Part shown: in pieces, positions 33,158 to 40,399 of the stretch | How the letters are laid out: the number at the start of each line of letters is the position of its first letter | Position numbering within the stretch: the first letter of the stretch is position 1 | Assembly (NCBI RefSeq): GCF_000686125.1 | Contig: NZ_JMMA01000002.1 | Span: 2,046,001-2,110,000, forward strand | DNA from: Ruminococcus sp. NK3A76 | GTDB lineage: Bacteria; Bacillota; Clostridia; Oscillospirales; Ruminococcaceae | Direction of reading: 5' to 3' | Length of the DNA: 64,000 nucleotides | Notes under the pieces: model-generated | Told to the model about the DNA's origin: nothing | What the model saw: the letters and a program-made list of their open reading frames with translations, nothing else | Databases searched by the model: none | Program-made: the position numbers and the translations under genes

Positions 33158-34533
33158 TAAAAATGTCAAACCATGATTCAGACAAACGAATATATACGTT
33201 AAGCTCGGAAAAGCCCTCAAAGGCGGTTGTCAAAATGGGCGTGCCGCTGATCGCCGGAATGCTCATTATGGTGCTTTATAACCTTGTGGACACATATTTC
33301 ATCGGGCTGACTAAAGACGATTATCAGCTCGCAGCGGTGGGGCTTGCCTACCCCGTTATGATGGTGATGATAGCTATTGCAAACATGGTCGGTACGGGTG
33401 CATCGTCACTTATCGCACGTTGTCTCGGCGCAGGTGATAAAGAGAAAGCACGCCACACCCTTACCGCAGGCTTTGTTCTGACTGTCATATACAGCGTGTT
33501 AGTCGCGACATTGGGTCTGTTGTTTCTGTCTGCGATAGTCAAGGGCTTGGGTGCCAAGGATAACACTTTTGCCTACACTGAGCAGTATGTGCGGATACTG
33601 CTGATAGGCAGCATTTTCACTATGGGTAACTACTCCTTCGGGCAGTTTCTGCGAAGCGAGGGCTCGGTGACATATTCTATCGTAGGAATGATAGTCGGCA
33701 CTGTCGTCAACATTATTCTTGACCCGCTTTTGATCTTCACTTTCGGCTTGCAGATAAGGGGTGCGGCTATCGCCACGGTGATAGGCAACGGTGCAGGAAT
33801 GGCAGTATCTCTGCTCTTTTATATGAGGGGCAAGACGCTTCTGACACCCTCACGAAAATATATCGTTCCGAAAAAGCAGATCCTCGGAGAGATATACTGG
33901 GTAGGCATACCTGCATCGCTTGAAACGCTGCTTTCCTCGGCAGCGTATATCATAAACAACAACCTTGCTGTCGGCTATGGCGAGCTGACGGTGGCGGCTA
34001 TGGGCATAGCACAAAAGCTGCTGAGTTTAGGTAACTACATATATCAGGGCTTTGCTGCCGGCACGCAGCCGCTTATGGGCTATAATTACGGCGCAGGCAA
34101 TTACCCGAGAATGAAAGCGATACTGCGTTCGGGTGTTATGATAGTCACTGGCACAGAGCTGTGTCTTATGCTTATCTACGGGGCGTTTGCGCCGTTTTTC
34201 ATCGGGTGGTTCTCCGAGTCGGAGGAGGTCATCAGGATAGGCGCAAGAGTGCTTAGAAACATCATGTTTATCCTGCCTTTTGTCGGCACGGTGTCGATGT
34301 GCAGAATGTCATTTCAGGCAATGGGCAAGCCTATCTACGCCTTTTGCATAACGCTTGTGCGCCAGCTCATATTCTATATACCGCTGCTGCTGATACTCGA
34401 CAAGCTGTTCGGCTTCGGCGGTATGATAAAAGCCCAGCCGATTACCGAAGCTGTAATGATAACGGTGTCGCTTTTGCTGCTGTACAGGTTTATCACGACA
34501 AAGGAGAGGGAAGACGTCTCAAAGGACAGATAA
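33154..34533 (+). CDS. MATE-family multidrug/cation antiporter
   Basis: 459 aa, about 12 hydrophobic segments in two halves. MGVPLIAGMLIMVLYNLVDT and YFIGLTKDDYQLAAVGLAYP match the MatE N-terminal signature, and WVGIPASLETLLSSAAYIIN plus GIAQKLLSLGNYIYQGFAAG the second half. Such proteins exchange Na+ or H+ for organic cations or drugs across the inner membrane; substrate unknown. The start overlaps the carbonic anhydrase stop (ATGA); an ATG at 33163 is an alternative. Terminated at 34540-34575. Confidence 0.94.
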   Translation: MIKMSNHDSDKRIYTLSSEKPSKAVVKMGVPLIAGMLIMVLYNLVDTYFIGLTKDDYQLAAVGLAYPVMMVMIAIANMVGTGASSLIARCLGAGDKEKARHTLTAGFVLTVIYSVLVATLGLLFLSAIVKGLGAKDNTFAYTEQYVRILLIGSIFTMGNYSFGQFLRSEGSVTYSIVGMIVGTVVNIILDPLLIFTFGLQIRGAAIATVIGNGAGMAVSLLFYMRGKTLLTPSRKYIVPKKQILGEIYWVGIPASLETLLSSAAYIINNNLAVGYGELTVAAMGIAQKLLSLGNYIYQGFAAGTQPLMGYNYGAGNYPRMKAILRSGVMIVTGTELCLMLIYGAFAPFFIGWFSESEEVIRIGARVLRNIMFILPFVGTVSMCRMSFQAMGKPIYAFCITLVRQLIFYIPLLLILDKLFGFGGMIKAQPITEAVMITVSLLLLYRFITTKEREDVSKDR

Positions 34534-34539
34534 CACAGA

Positions 34540-34575
34540 CCGCCGCTGAGCAAAAAACTCAGCGGCGGTTTATCA
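34540..34575. terminator. Terminator between convergent MATE and three-gene operons
   Basis: CCGCCGCTGAG / CTCAGCGGCGG, seven-base loop, then TTTATCATATT on plus. Probably also serves the minus-strand operon. Confidence 0.85.
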
Positions 34576-34613
34576 TATTAGTATTCGTGTCTTTCAGGCA
34601 TTAATACACCAAC

Positions 34614-35045
34614 TCAAAAACTCTTTGCTAAAGTGAGCAGTGTTATGGAGTCAGTTCGTTCGCTTTTTAATTCATATATCTCATCAACCGTAAGCTGCAG
34701 CCCGGTAGGATTTCTGCCGATGATGATGTACTGATTCTTGCTGTCAAAGGCAATATAGCTGCGCATACTGTCATCAAGCAGAATGTCCGCATTGTCTATC
34801 ACAAACAGCTTGCCTTCGGATCGCTTTATCGAGCCCTTATATGTTTTTTTATTCAGGTCGAGATAGTTAAAGCACCGTACATTCTTGTCCTCAGCGGCAT
34901 ACTCCTCTAAAAAAGAATACAACGCAGATTTTCCCGTTCCCGAATCTCCGCTGATGAATGTCACATTTGATCCGAGATGAAGATCGACTTCAAAGGAAGT
35001 GTGCTTGGTCTGAATATGATCGGTCACGATCGGTTTAATCTTCAT
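34614..35045 (-). CDS. Compact P-loop ATPase (third gene of an unrecognised three-gene cassette)
   Basis: 143 aa only. FISGDSGTGKSALYSFL is a textbook Walker A (about 31-47), KLFVIDNADILLDD a Walker B (about 78-91) and NQYIIIGRNPTGL a sensor-like strand (about 103-115). This is close to the minimum for an ASCE core; no extra domain. It overlaps the middle gene by 11 bp, so stoichiometric coupling is likely. Not a known stand-alone family to me. Candidate motor or switch of a defence or conflict module together with the TOPRIM-like protein; function inferred only from architecture. Confidence 0.85.
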   Translation of the reverse strand: MKIKPIVTDHIQTKHTSFEVDLHLGSNVTFISGDSGTGKSALYSFLEEYAAEDKNVRCFNYLDLNKKTYKGSIKRSEGKLFVIDNADILLDDSMRSYIAFDSKNQYIIIGRNPTGLQLTVDEIYELKSERTDSITLLTLAKSF

Positions 35046-35475
35046 TTGTCCACCACTCCTTCAAAGCCTCGTAGGAATCTATTACTTTCGTGCCGTTTTT
35101 GTCGCAGACATTGACCTTATCCATTTCAAATGAAACAAACGGATAGCTGCAATAAACATTACCCTGCGGCAGCGCATAGATCACATCGAGTGCATTGTCA
35201 CCGCATTCGCAAATATCGAATATCTTGTCGGGATTGTACATGATGTTCAACGCAGTCTTGCAGCCGGTCGAGAGCTTGTCGATATTCAGAACAGTACCAT
35301 TGAACCTCGAACTTATCGTGTATTTACTGAGCATTTTTGACTGATCTATATTTTCGATTATCTCAGCCGCCTTGTCATCAAGCTGCTCGACAGTATGTTT
35401 GTTGAAATATATATCGTTGAGCGTCACAAGCTCCATGCCATTCTTGGAGGGCTTCTTTTTATATACAGTTATCAT
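35035..35475 (-). CDS. DUF4869-like protein (middle gene of the cassette)
   Basis: 146 aa. KLSTGCKTALNIMYNPDKIF and DICECGDNALDVIYALPQGN resemble the SGGxKTLxLxYxxPDxIFNxxxCGDNC pattern I associate with DUF4869; the assignment is by memory of pattern, not a search. The N-terminus reads MITVYKKKPSKNGMELVTL. No catalytic motif or membrane segment. The start overlaps the TOPRIM gene's stop by 4 bp (ATGA), and its end overlaps the ATPase by 11 bp, so it belongs to one translationally coupled unit. Confidence 0.8.
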   Translation of the reverse strand: MITVYKKKPSKNGMELVTLNDIYFNKHTVEQLDDKAAEIIENIDQSKMLSKYTISSRFNGTVLNIDKLSTGCKTALNIMYNPDKIFDICECGDNALDVIYALPQGNVYCSYPFVSFEMDKVNVCDKNGTKVIDSYEALKEWWTNED

Positions 35476-36191
35476 TTTATTCCAGCCTCCTTAAACGCAT
35501 TTTGCAGAACTGAATGCTCTATTATCTGTTCCATTTTCTCGGTCAAAGTCAGCCTGTTAATGTTAAGACCGCATATATCATCAGCCTGTCTGTCAGCCCA
35601 CTCACAGCAGTTGTTTATAAAGCAATGACCTACCTGCGATTTATCGGTTTCAAAGCCTGTGTTTCTCGTTATTTCATACAGTATCTTTGCTGCTATCATT
35701 TCAGTATTCTTTTTGTCGGAAAAGTTATACTTGTTTTTGAAATCATTCAGCTCCGCAGCAGTCTCGCTGCCGGTGATGAGCTTGATATAAGATCTTCTTG
35801 CTTCGAGCATATCACGGCGTTTGTCTTTCAGATCGTCGTTCTCTGCAAACACCCAGTTTTCCAGCATTTCAAAGGAAAGAAGTGAAAATTCAAAAGAATG
35901 GATACTTATCTTCCTTACATTATTCTTGCCTGAAATAGTCCTGTATAAACGTTTTGTTTCACGCATCACATCAGGATTGTCTACTGCGTCATCTATAAGT
36001 ATGTAGTATATGTTTCCGTCATTCTTGATCTGTTCTGCGGCTTTGTTCAGTTTTGAATTGTTATTCTTGGTCTCGACGATGTGGTCGGGATAAAGCGAGC
36101 TAAACAGAGCTTTCCAAAACTGATAACCGGAGCCTTGATCCTCGCACCAAACGTAATATTTCATATTATTGTTTCTACTTGCCTTAAACAT
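35472..36191 (-). CDS. TOPRIM-like protein, first gene of the three-gene cassette
   Basis: 239 aa. Residues 10-80 suggest a TOPRIM fold: YYVWCEDQGSGYQFWKALF with the N-terminal Glu, then NIYYILIDDAVDNPDVMRE with an acidic D-D-x-x-D cluster where DxD is expected. The rest is helical (RRDMLEARRSYIKLITGSE, HCFINNCCEWADRQADDIC). Comparable to DUF4435/OLD-type TOPRIM nucleases of defence systems, but shorter; nuclease activity is a guess. Promoter TTGCTT-17-TATAAT upstream (-10 at 36237-36242). The ATG at 36164 (MKYYVW) is an equally good start. Confidence 0.75.
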   Translation of the reverse strand: MFKASRNNNMKYYVWCEDQGSGYQFWKALFSSLYPDHIVETKNNNSKLNKAAEQIKNDGNIYYILIDDAVDNPDVMRETKRLYRTISGKNNVRKISIHSFEFSLLSFEMLENWVFAENDDLKDKRRDMLEARRSYIKLITGSETAAELNDFKNKYNFSDKKNTEMIAAKILYEITRNTGFETDKSQVGHCFINNCCEWADRQADDICGLNINRLTLTEKMEQIIEHSVLQNAFKEAGIK

Positions 36192-36236
36192 ATCACATTG
36201 ATCATATCCGCTTTACATAGACTATATACCAAATGT

Positions 36237-36265
36237 ATTATATCACAAAACAGCTATAAAAGCAA
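36237..36265 (-). promoter_or_regulatory. Promoter of the three-gene cassette
   Basis: On minus: TTGCTT, 17-nt spacer, TATAAT (36242-36237), about 45 nt before the first start codon. Confidence 0.65.
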
Positions 36266-36377
36266 GTCCCATAATACCTCGGCAGCGGATAGCCTATCTG
36301 GTTTTATCCTAAATAATGGTTACTTTATCCCCAGCCTTTTTCCTAGATCCACCATTGCACCGATAAATGCCATATCT

Positions 36378-36482
36378 TTATCCTCTGTCAATACCATCAG
36401 TGACGGGTCCCTCTGGCAGATACGCCGCCGCACCAAACGCCATTGCAAGCGCCGCGGCACATGAAATAAATCTCTTAAACAT
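36378..36482 (-). pseudogene. Signal-peptide stub of a lost LRR-type surface protein
   Basis: ATG 36482 (GAGGGAG upstream) encodes 34 residues: MFKRFISCAAALAMAFGAAA, then YLPEG and a stop (TAA 36378). Leader and LPEG motif match the island's surface proteins, and it stands under riboswitch 5, but everything after the leader is missing. Downstream sequence in other frames shows no LRR, so the body was deleted. Could instead be a small secreted peptide; I think relic. Confidence 0.65.
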
Positions 36483-36503
36483 ATAATCACTCCCTCTGCA
36501 ATA

Positions 36504-36540
36504 TAAAACAAGGCAACACGCCCATGACGCATTGCCTTAT
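36504..36540 (-). terminator. Expression-platform terminator of riboswitch 5
   Basis: On minus: ATAAGGCAATGCG ... CGTGTTGCCTTGTTTTAT. Confidence 0.8.
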
Positions 36541-36571
36541 GATCCGAATATATCAAGAACACATCGTCCTC

Positions 36572-36643
36572 GGCAACCGGCTGTCATACCTTTCGGCTTA
36601 GACCCTTTGGCTTTGCGTCATCATTTTTCAATGATTTTGCCTA
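36572..36643 (-). promoter_or_regulatory. c-di-GMP-I (GEMM) riboswitch aptamer 5
   Basis: On minus: AGGCAAAATCATTGAAAAAT (P2 with GAAA loop), GACGCAAAGCC, GGGTCTAAGCC...GGTATGAC, AGCCGGTTGCC. The P2 stem sequence differs from copies 1-4 but still pairs, a compensatory pattern supporting a real fold. Confidence 0.9.
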
Positions 36644-36651
36644 TTTTGTTT

Positions 36652-36680
36652 GTTATACCATAAATGAGTTTGGGTGTCAA
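36652..36680 (-). promoter_or_regulatory. Promoter of riboswitch 5
   Basis: On minus: TTGACA (36680-36675), 17-nt spacer, TATAAC (36657-36652). Confidence 0.8.
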
Positions 36681-36750
36681 TTATTGGTAAGTGCATACTA
36701 TAATAATTGACCATTTGCACAAAATGAAGATATCGTATTTGTACATATGA

Positions 36751-36951
36751 TCATTCCGACTCCTTGACCTCACAATTGTCAATGCCGAATTCAAGCATAA
36801 GGTTTATAAGCTCGTTTCTTGAGCGGTTTGTTTCTACTGAAAGAGCCTCCAGCTTTTCGACTGTTTCCTCCTTTATCCTGACGGAAAACACCTTGTATCC
36901 ATCGTCGCCTTTTATCTTTGAGCGCTTTGTAATTTCAAGCTTTTTAGCCAT
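36751..36951 (-). CDS. Ribbon-helix-helix (CopG/Arc-like) DNA-binding protein
   Basis: 66 aa. YKVFSVRIKEETVEKLEALS is the ribbon plus helix A, and ETNRSRNELINLMLEFGIDN helix B, the standard RHH fold that acts as a dimer on DNA. AGAGGTGA precedes ATG 36951. Divergent from the SLOG gene; the 91-bp gap has three ATGTTA repeats at exact 12-bp spacing, a likely operator. Could be autoregulator of the divergent pair or an antitoxin without a recognised toxin. Confidence 0.85.
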   Translation of the reverse strand: MAKKLEITKRSKIKGDDGYKVFSVRIKEETVEKLEALSVETNRSRNELINLMLEFGIDNCEVKESE

Positions 36952-36981
36952 AGTATATCACCTCTACACATATATTATAAC

Positions 36982-37031
36982 TTGACTAACCGATATTATA
37001 TATGTTATAATCTATGTTATATAATATGTTA
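36982..37031 (+). promoter_or_regulatory. Divergent promoter with three 12-bp-spaced ATGTTA repeats
   Basis: TTGACT (36982-36987), 18 nt, TATAAT (37006-37011) for the SLOG gene. ATGTTA at 37002, 37014 and 37026 overlaps the -10 box and start region. Direct repeats of this kind suit cooperative RHH dimers. Confidence 0.65.
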
Positions 37032-37042
37032 CGGGTGATGAA

Positions 37043-37473
37043 ATGAAAGAAAAAACAGTTGTATTTATAGGCCACAGCGATATTACCGGACTGGACACAG
37101 AAAAGCTGACTGCAAAAATAACAGAGCTGATAAATAAAGGATACACCGATTTTATGTCGGGTGGAATGGGTGGTTTTGACAGAGTATCGGCAAAAACTGT
37201 CTATGGACTGAAAAGAAAATATCCTCATATAAAGAATATTCTTGTTATTCCATACCTTGATTATAACATATATGACAGGTCAATTTTTGATGAGGTGATT
37301 TTCCCCGAATGTCTTGAAAATGTCCCACACAGAGCTGCTATTCCAAAAAGAAATGAGTATATGATAAGCACAGCATCGGCGGCGGTTTGTTTTGTAAGGC
37401 ATATTACGGGCGGTGCGGCGAAAAGTTTGGATATGCGAAAAAATGTGGCTTAATCATACATAACGTTGATTAA
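37043..37473 (+). pseudogene. SLOG/DUF1273-like protein with a C-terminal frameshift
   Basis: The frame from ATG 37043 gives 136 aa to 37453: VVFIGHSDITGLDTEKLTAK, then FMSGGMGGFDRVSAKTVYGL (the glycine-rich nucleotide-binding loop of SLOG proteins) and AAVCFVRHITGGAAKSL. After that the frame yields DMRKNVA, whereas one base out reads GYAKKCGLIIHNVD to TAA 37471, the usual SLOG ending (GGAxKxxxYAKKxGxxIIN). A 1-nt loss near 37427 is therefore likely. SLOG proteins bind or cleave nucleotide-derived ligands in conflict and hormone systems; here the role is unknown. Confidence 0.7.
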
Positions 37474-37761
37474 AATTTTTAATCGCACGAATCAGAATAG
37501 TTTGTCCCTTATTACTGCGCTGTAGTAGATTTCTACACTGTAGGAATGGAGAATTTTGAAGTAAGTTGTTCTCTTTATAGAGTTTAAAAAGCATTTGCCC
37601 GACATAATCGGTGAAAGCCCTCAGCCTTGCAGATTAGGGTAAACTCCGAGAAAAATTGAAATTAATATACAGAAATAATAAAAAAAAGGACGGTTTTGAG
37701 CCGTCCTTTATGTTTATAGATATCTTTAAAGCCAAATATCAAAGTACATTACCAATTAGCT
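37474..37761. other. Gene-free stretch between SLOG gene and type III Res
   Basis: No reading frame supported. It contains a short palindrome CTGTAGTAGATTTCTACAC around 37522-37545 and the Res terminator. Nothing else recognised. Confidence 0.5.
37680..37710 (-). terminator. Terminator of the type III R-M operon
   Basis: On minus: AAAGGACGGC TCAAAA CCGTCCTTTTTTTT. Confidence 0.88.
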
Positions 37762-40389
37762 TTATAGATCTCTAAGTACCTCTGCAAAATCTTCAAGGTT
37801 ATACGCTCCTTCGATAGAGTTCTGATCGAAAGTCATAAAATACTTGAATTTTCTTCCTGCTTGTGCCGCCCAAGTTTGTCCGAGTTTCAGTTTTGTTCTG
37901 CTGTCACCGTTGTCACGGTCATCGCCCTTTGCTTCGACAAGGACGATTTTACCTGATTTCATCATCACAATAAAATCAGGGTAATGGTTGATAAAACCAT
38001 TGATATGAAAGCCTTTTTTCTCAATGATCCTATGCCACCACAGAACGCCCTCACAGCCTGCTATCACATCAAGAGTACGGCGTTCAAAGTTATTCATCTT
38101 GTCCCATTCTGCTTCATACAGCGATTTCGGTACTTTATCCGTGGATTCGGACGGAGTTATCACCATAGGAAAAGTATATGTAGCATCGGTGAATACACGG
38201 TCACGCTCGATAAGATCATAGAAACGCTCTTGCATATAGGCTTCACGCAGAGTTTTTATCTTCTCCTTGATTCGTGTAGCATAAGTGATATAAGAGGTTT
38301 CAAGTGCTGCCAGATTGTCCTCGGTCATGTTCGCTATGATACGGCGGACATAATTCTCAACCTCTGAGGTGCTGAAAGCGTTATCACGGTTGATCTCATG
38401 GCAAATCAACTTTGTGCAGTGTTCAATCTTTTCTTCAGGAGCGAGTTTCGCAAGGAGCTTACGCATATATTCATCATCGAGAGAGGACAGTTTTTTGTAT
38501 TTCGGCACAGCCTCACCCTGGCTCTCGACATCTATCTCAAACATTTCGCCTGTTGACAAGCTAAATGTAACAGAAGCGTCCTGCTCACTCAGAGAAAAAC
38601 CTTTCATCAGGCTTTCTTTTGTCAGCAGAGCCGTATTGCCCCCGAAAAGATCGGGAACAGATTCAATGCAGAACTGTGGTATTTTCAGTTCCTGCACCCG
38701 TTCGGTGAACTGCTCCTGAACACGATATGATTTCAGTATACCATCAAGCTCATCGCTCGTCCATCCATTATCTTGCTTTGTTTCTTCCTCGTATTGCTCC
38801 GCTGTTTCCTCAGCCTGCGAGATCATTTCTTCTACGGACGGCGGAGCTGTTTTTACAGTTTCCGAGTACGGCGCAGGCTCGACAGGTGTATGAATATCCG
38901 AGAAATCATCTTCTGTTTCTGCTTCCGGTGTAGGTTCGGGAGTAAACTGCATTGTGGTCTGCTCCGGCTGAGGTTCGGGAACAGGCGGCTCCGTTTCGGT
39001 TATGGGGAGAGTTTCGGCAGTACGGTAGTCTTTGCGTGAGAAGCCTGCATTATTCAAGCCTGCAACAATGCTGTCAAGGGTATCGTGGAACGCATTGGAG
39101 CAAGTAAGCACAAATGAGCTGTTCAGCAGCTTCATGCTATGCTTACGGGCATACGGCTGACGGAGTATTCTGCCGAGTATCTGCTCAACATCGACCTTTG
39201 AGGTCTTATTGGCGAGACTTGCAAGGATATACGCAAACGGACAGTCCCAGCCCTCTTTCAGAGCGTTGACCGTAATGATGTATCTTATCGGACAATCACG
39301 GCTCATAAGGTCAGTTTTGCCGAGATCATTGACCTTAGAGGTCTTTATCGCTATCTGTTCTGCGGGGATACCTCTGCCGAGAAGTATCTCCTTGACCTTA
39401 TCAAAAGTGTCATTATCGTTATTATTCTTCGGCTGTGCCTGGAAAAGTACGATAGGACGAATATACTTGCCTGTGCGTTCTTCTTCCTCGATAGCCTGCT
39501 GCTCCAGTATGCCACGAAGATGAATGGCATCGTCAATAACACTGTCTCTGGAAGTTCGGTTATACACGATAACAGGCAGCTTGACCATATTTTCCTTTTT
39601 GAGCTTTCTGGCATCAACATACGAAATGATGTTGCTGTTCTTGCGAGGTGTAGCCGTCAAATCAAGAACAAATGACGGATTAAGGTTGTTCAGCATTTCC
39701 ACGCTGAGGTCTGAGCCTGCGTTGTGGCTCTCGTCCACAATTACAACGGGCGAAAGGTGACGCAGTACCTGAATCAAAGCTGTGTCGGGAGTATCTTTAA
39801 GCAGCTCGGTTTTGTCCTTTATTTGATCGGAAAAGTTTTTGAGATTGCCGTTTTCCTGATAGACCTTGCGAACATCTTTCTTCTTGCTGTCGATACGCAG
39901 AGAGCTGTAACTCAGAATGCAAACCGTAAGCTGTTCATGGACGGTATCGGGAGTGAAATTCTGACCGTTCAGAAGCATTTCCTTTGTAAATACGCCAACT
40001 CTGCCGCCAAAGTCCGCATTTAACCGCCGTGTGTATGGGTGATCGGGATTCATAAGGTTTGTTGTGGTCTGCACAAGTATCGGATCGGACGGAACGAGCC
40101 ACACAACCATTTTCGGCTTACCCTGCGGCAATGCATCAAAGATACGGCGGACGGCAGCACAAGCCATAAAGGTCTTACCGCCGCCTGTCGGTACTTTCAT
40201 ACAAACATGGGGTACACCCTTGATACTGTTGCGGTAGCTGGGAACACTGCCAGGACCAAGACCAACAGCAACGTCCTGATCGTTCCAATATTTGAGCCAA
40301 GCCTTGTCAAGATTTCCTGTTTCATTCAGCGCAGACAGGTATGCGGACAGATTGCCCATGACTTCACGCTGATAGCTGTTAAGTTCCAT
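37762..40389 (-). CDS. res: Type III restriction enzyme, Res subunit
   Basis: 875 aa from ATG 40389 (GAGGTG upstream; the open frame extends to 40464 inside mod). SF2 translocase: MKVPTGGGKTFMACAA (motif I), SPVVIVDESHNAG (motif II), VLDLTATPR (III), VNALKEGWDCPFAYILAS and VEQILGRILRQPYAR (V/VI). C-terminal PD-(D/E)xK nuclease: HYPDFIVMMKSGKIVLVEAKGD. An unusual Pro/Glu-rich linker of about 80 residues (PVPEPQPEQTTMQFTPEPTP) separates helicase and nuclease parts. Works only in complex with Mod, cutting unmodified invading DNA. Follows mod by 10 bp; both look intact. Confidence 0.95.
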   Translation of the reverse strand: MELNSYQREVMGNLSAYLSALNETGNLDKAWLKYWNDQDVAVGLGPGSVPSYRNSIKGVPHVCMKVPTGGGKTFMACAAVRRIFDALPQGKPKMVVWLVPSDPILVQTTTNLMNPDHPYTRRLNADFGGRVGVFTKEMLLNGQNFTPDTVHEQLTVCILSYSSLRIDSKKKDVRKVYQENGNLKNFSDQIKDKTELLKDTPDTALIQVLRHLSPVVIVDESHNAGSDLSVEMLNNLNPSFVLDLTATPRKNSNIISYVDARKLKKENMVKLPVIVYNRTSRDSVIDDAIHLRGILEQQAIEEEERTGKYIRPIVLFQAQPKNNNDNDTFDKVKEILLGRGIPAEQIAIKTSKVNDLGKTDLMSRDCPIRYIITVNALKEGWDCPFAYILASLANKTSKVDVEQILGRILRQPYARKHSMKLLNSSFVLTCSNAFHDTLDSIVAGLNNAGFSRKDYRTAETLPITETEPPVPEPQPEQTTMQFTPEPTPEAETEDDFSDIHTPVEPAPYSETVKTAPPSVEEMISQAEETAEQYEEETKQDNGWTSDELDGILKSYRVQEQFTERVQELKIPQFCIESVPDLFGGNTALLTKESLMKGFSLSEQDASVTFSLSTGEMFEIDVESQGEAVPKYKKLSSLDDEYMRKLLAKLAPEEKIEHCTKLICHEINRDNAFSTSEVENYVRRIIANMTEDNLAALETSYITYATRIKEKIKTLREAYMQERFYDLIERDRVFTDATYTFPMVITPSESTDKVPKSLYEAEWDKMNNFERRTLDVIAGCEGVLWWHRIIEKKGFHINGFINHYPDFIVMMKSGKIVLVEAKGDDRDNGDSRTKLKLGQTWAAQAGRKFKYFMTFDQNSIEGAYNLEDFAEVLRDL

Positions 40390-40399
40390 AGTCTGCACC

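Noticed and set aside
37520..37550. Single Cas12a-repeat-like hairpin (TTTCTACACTGTAG) suggesting a CRISPR or solitary repeat
   Set aside because: Only one copy, no spacers, no cas genes; the palindrome GTAGATTTCTAC explains it equally well.
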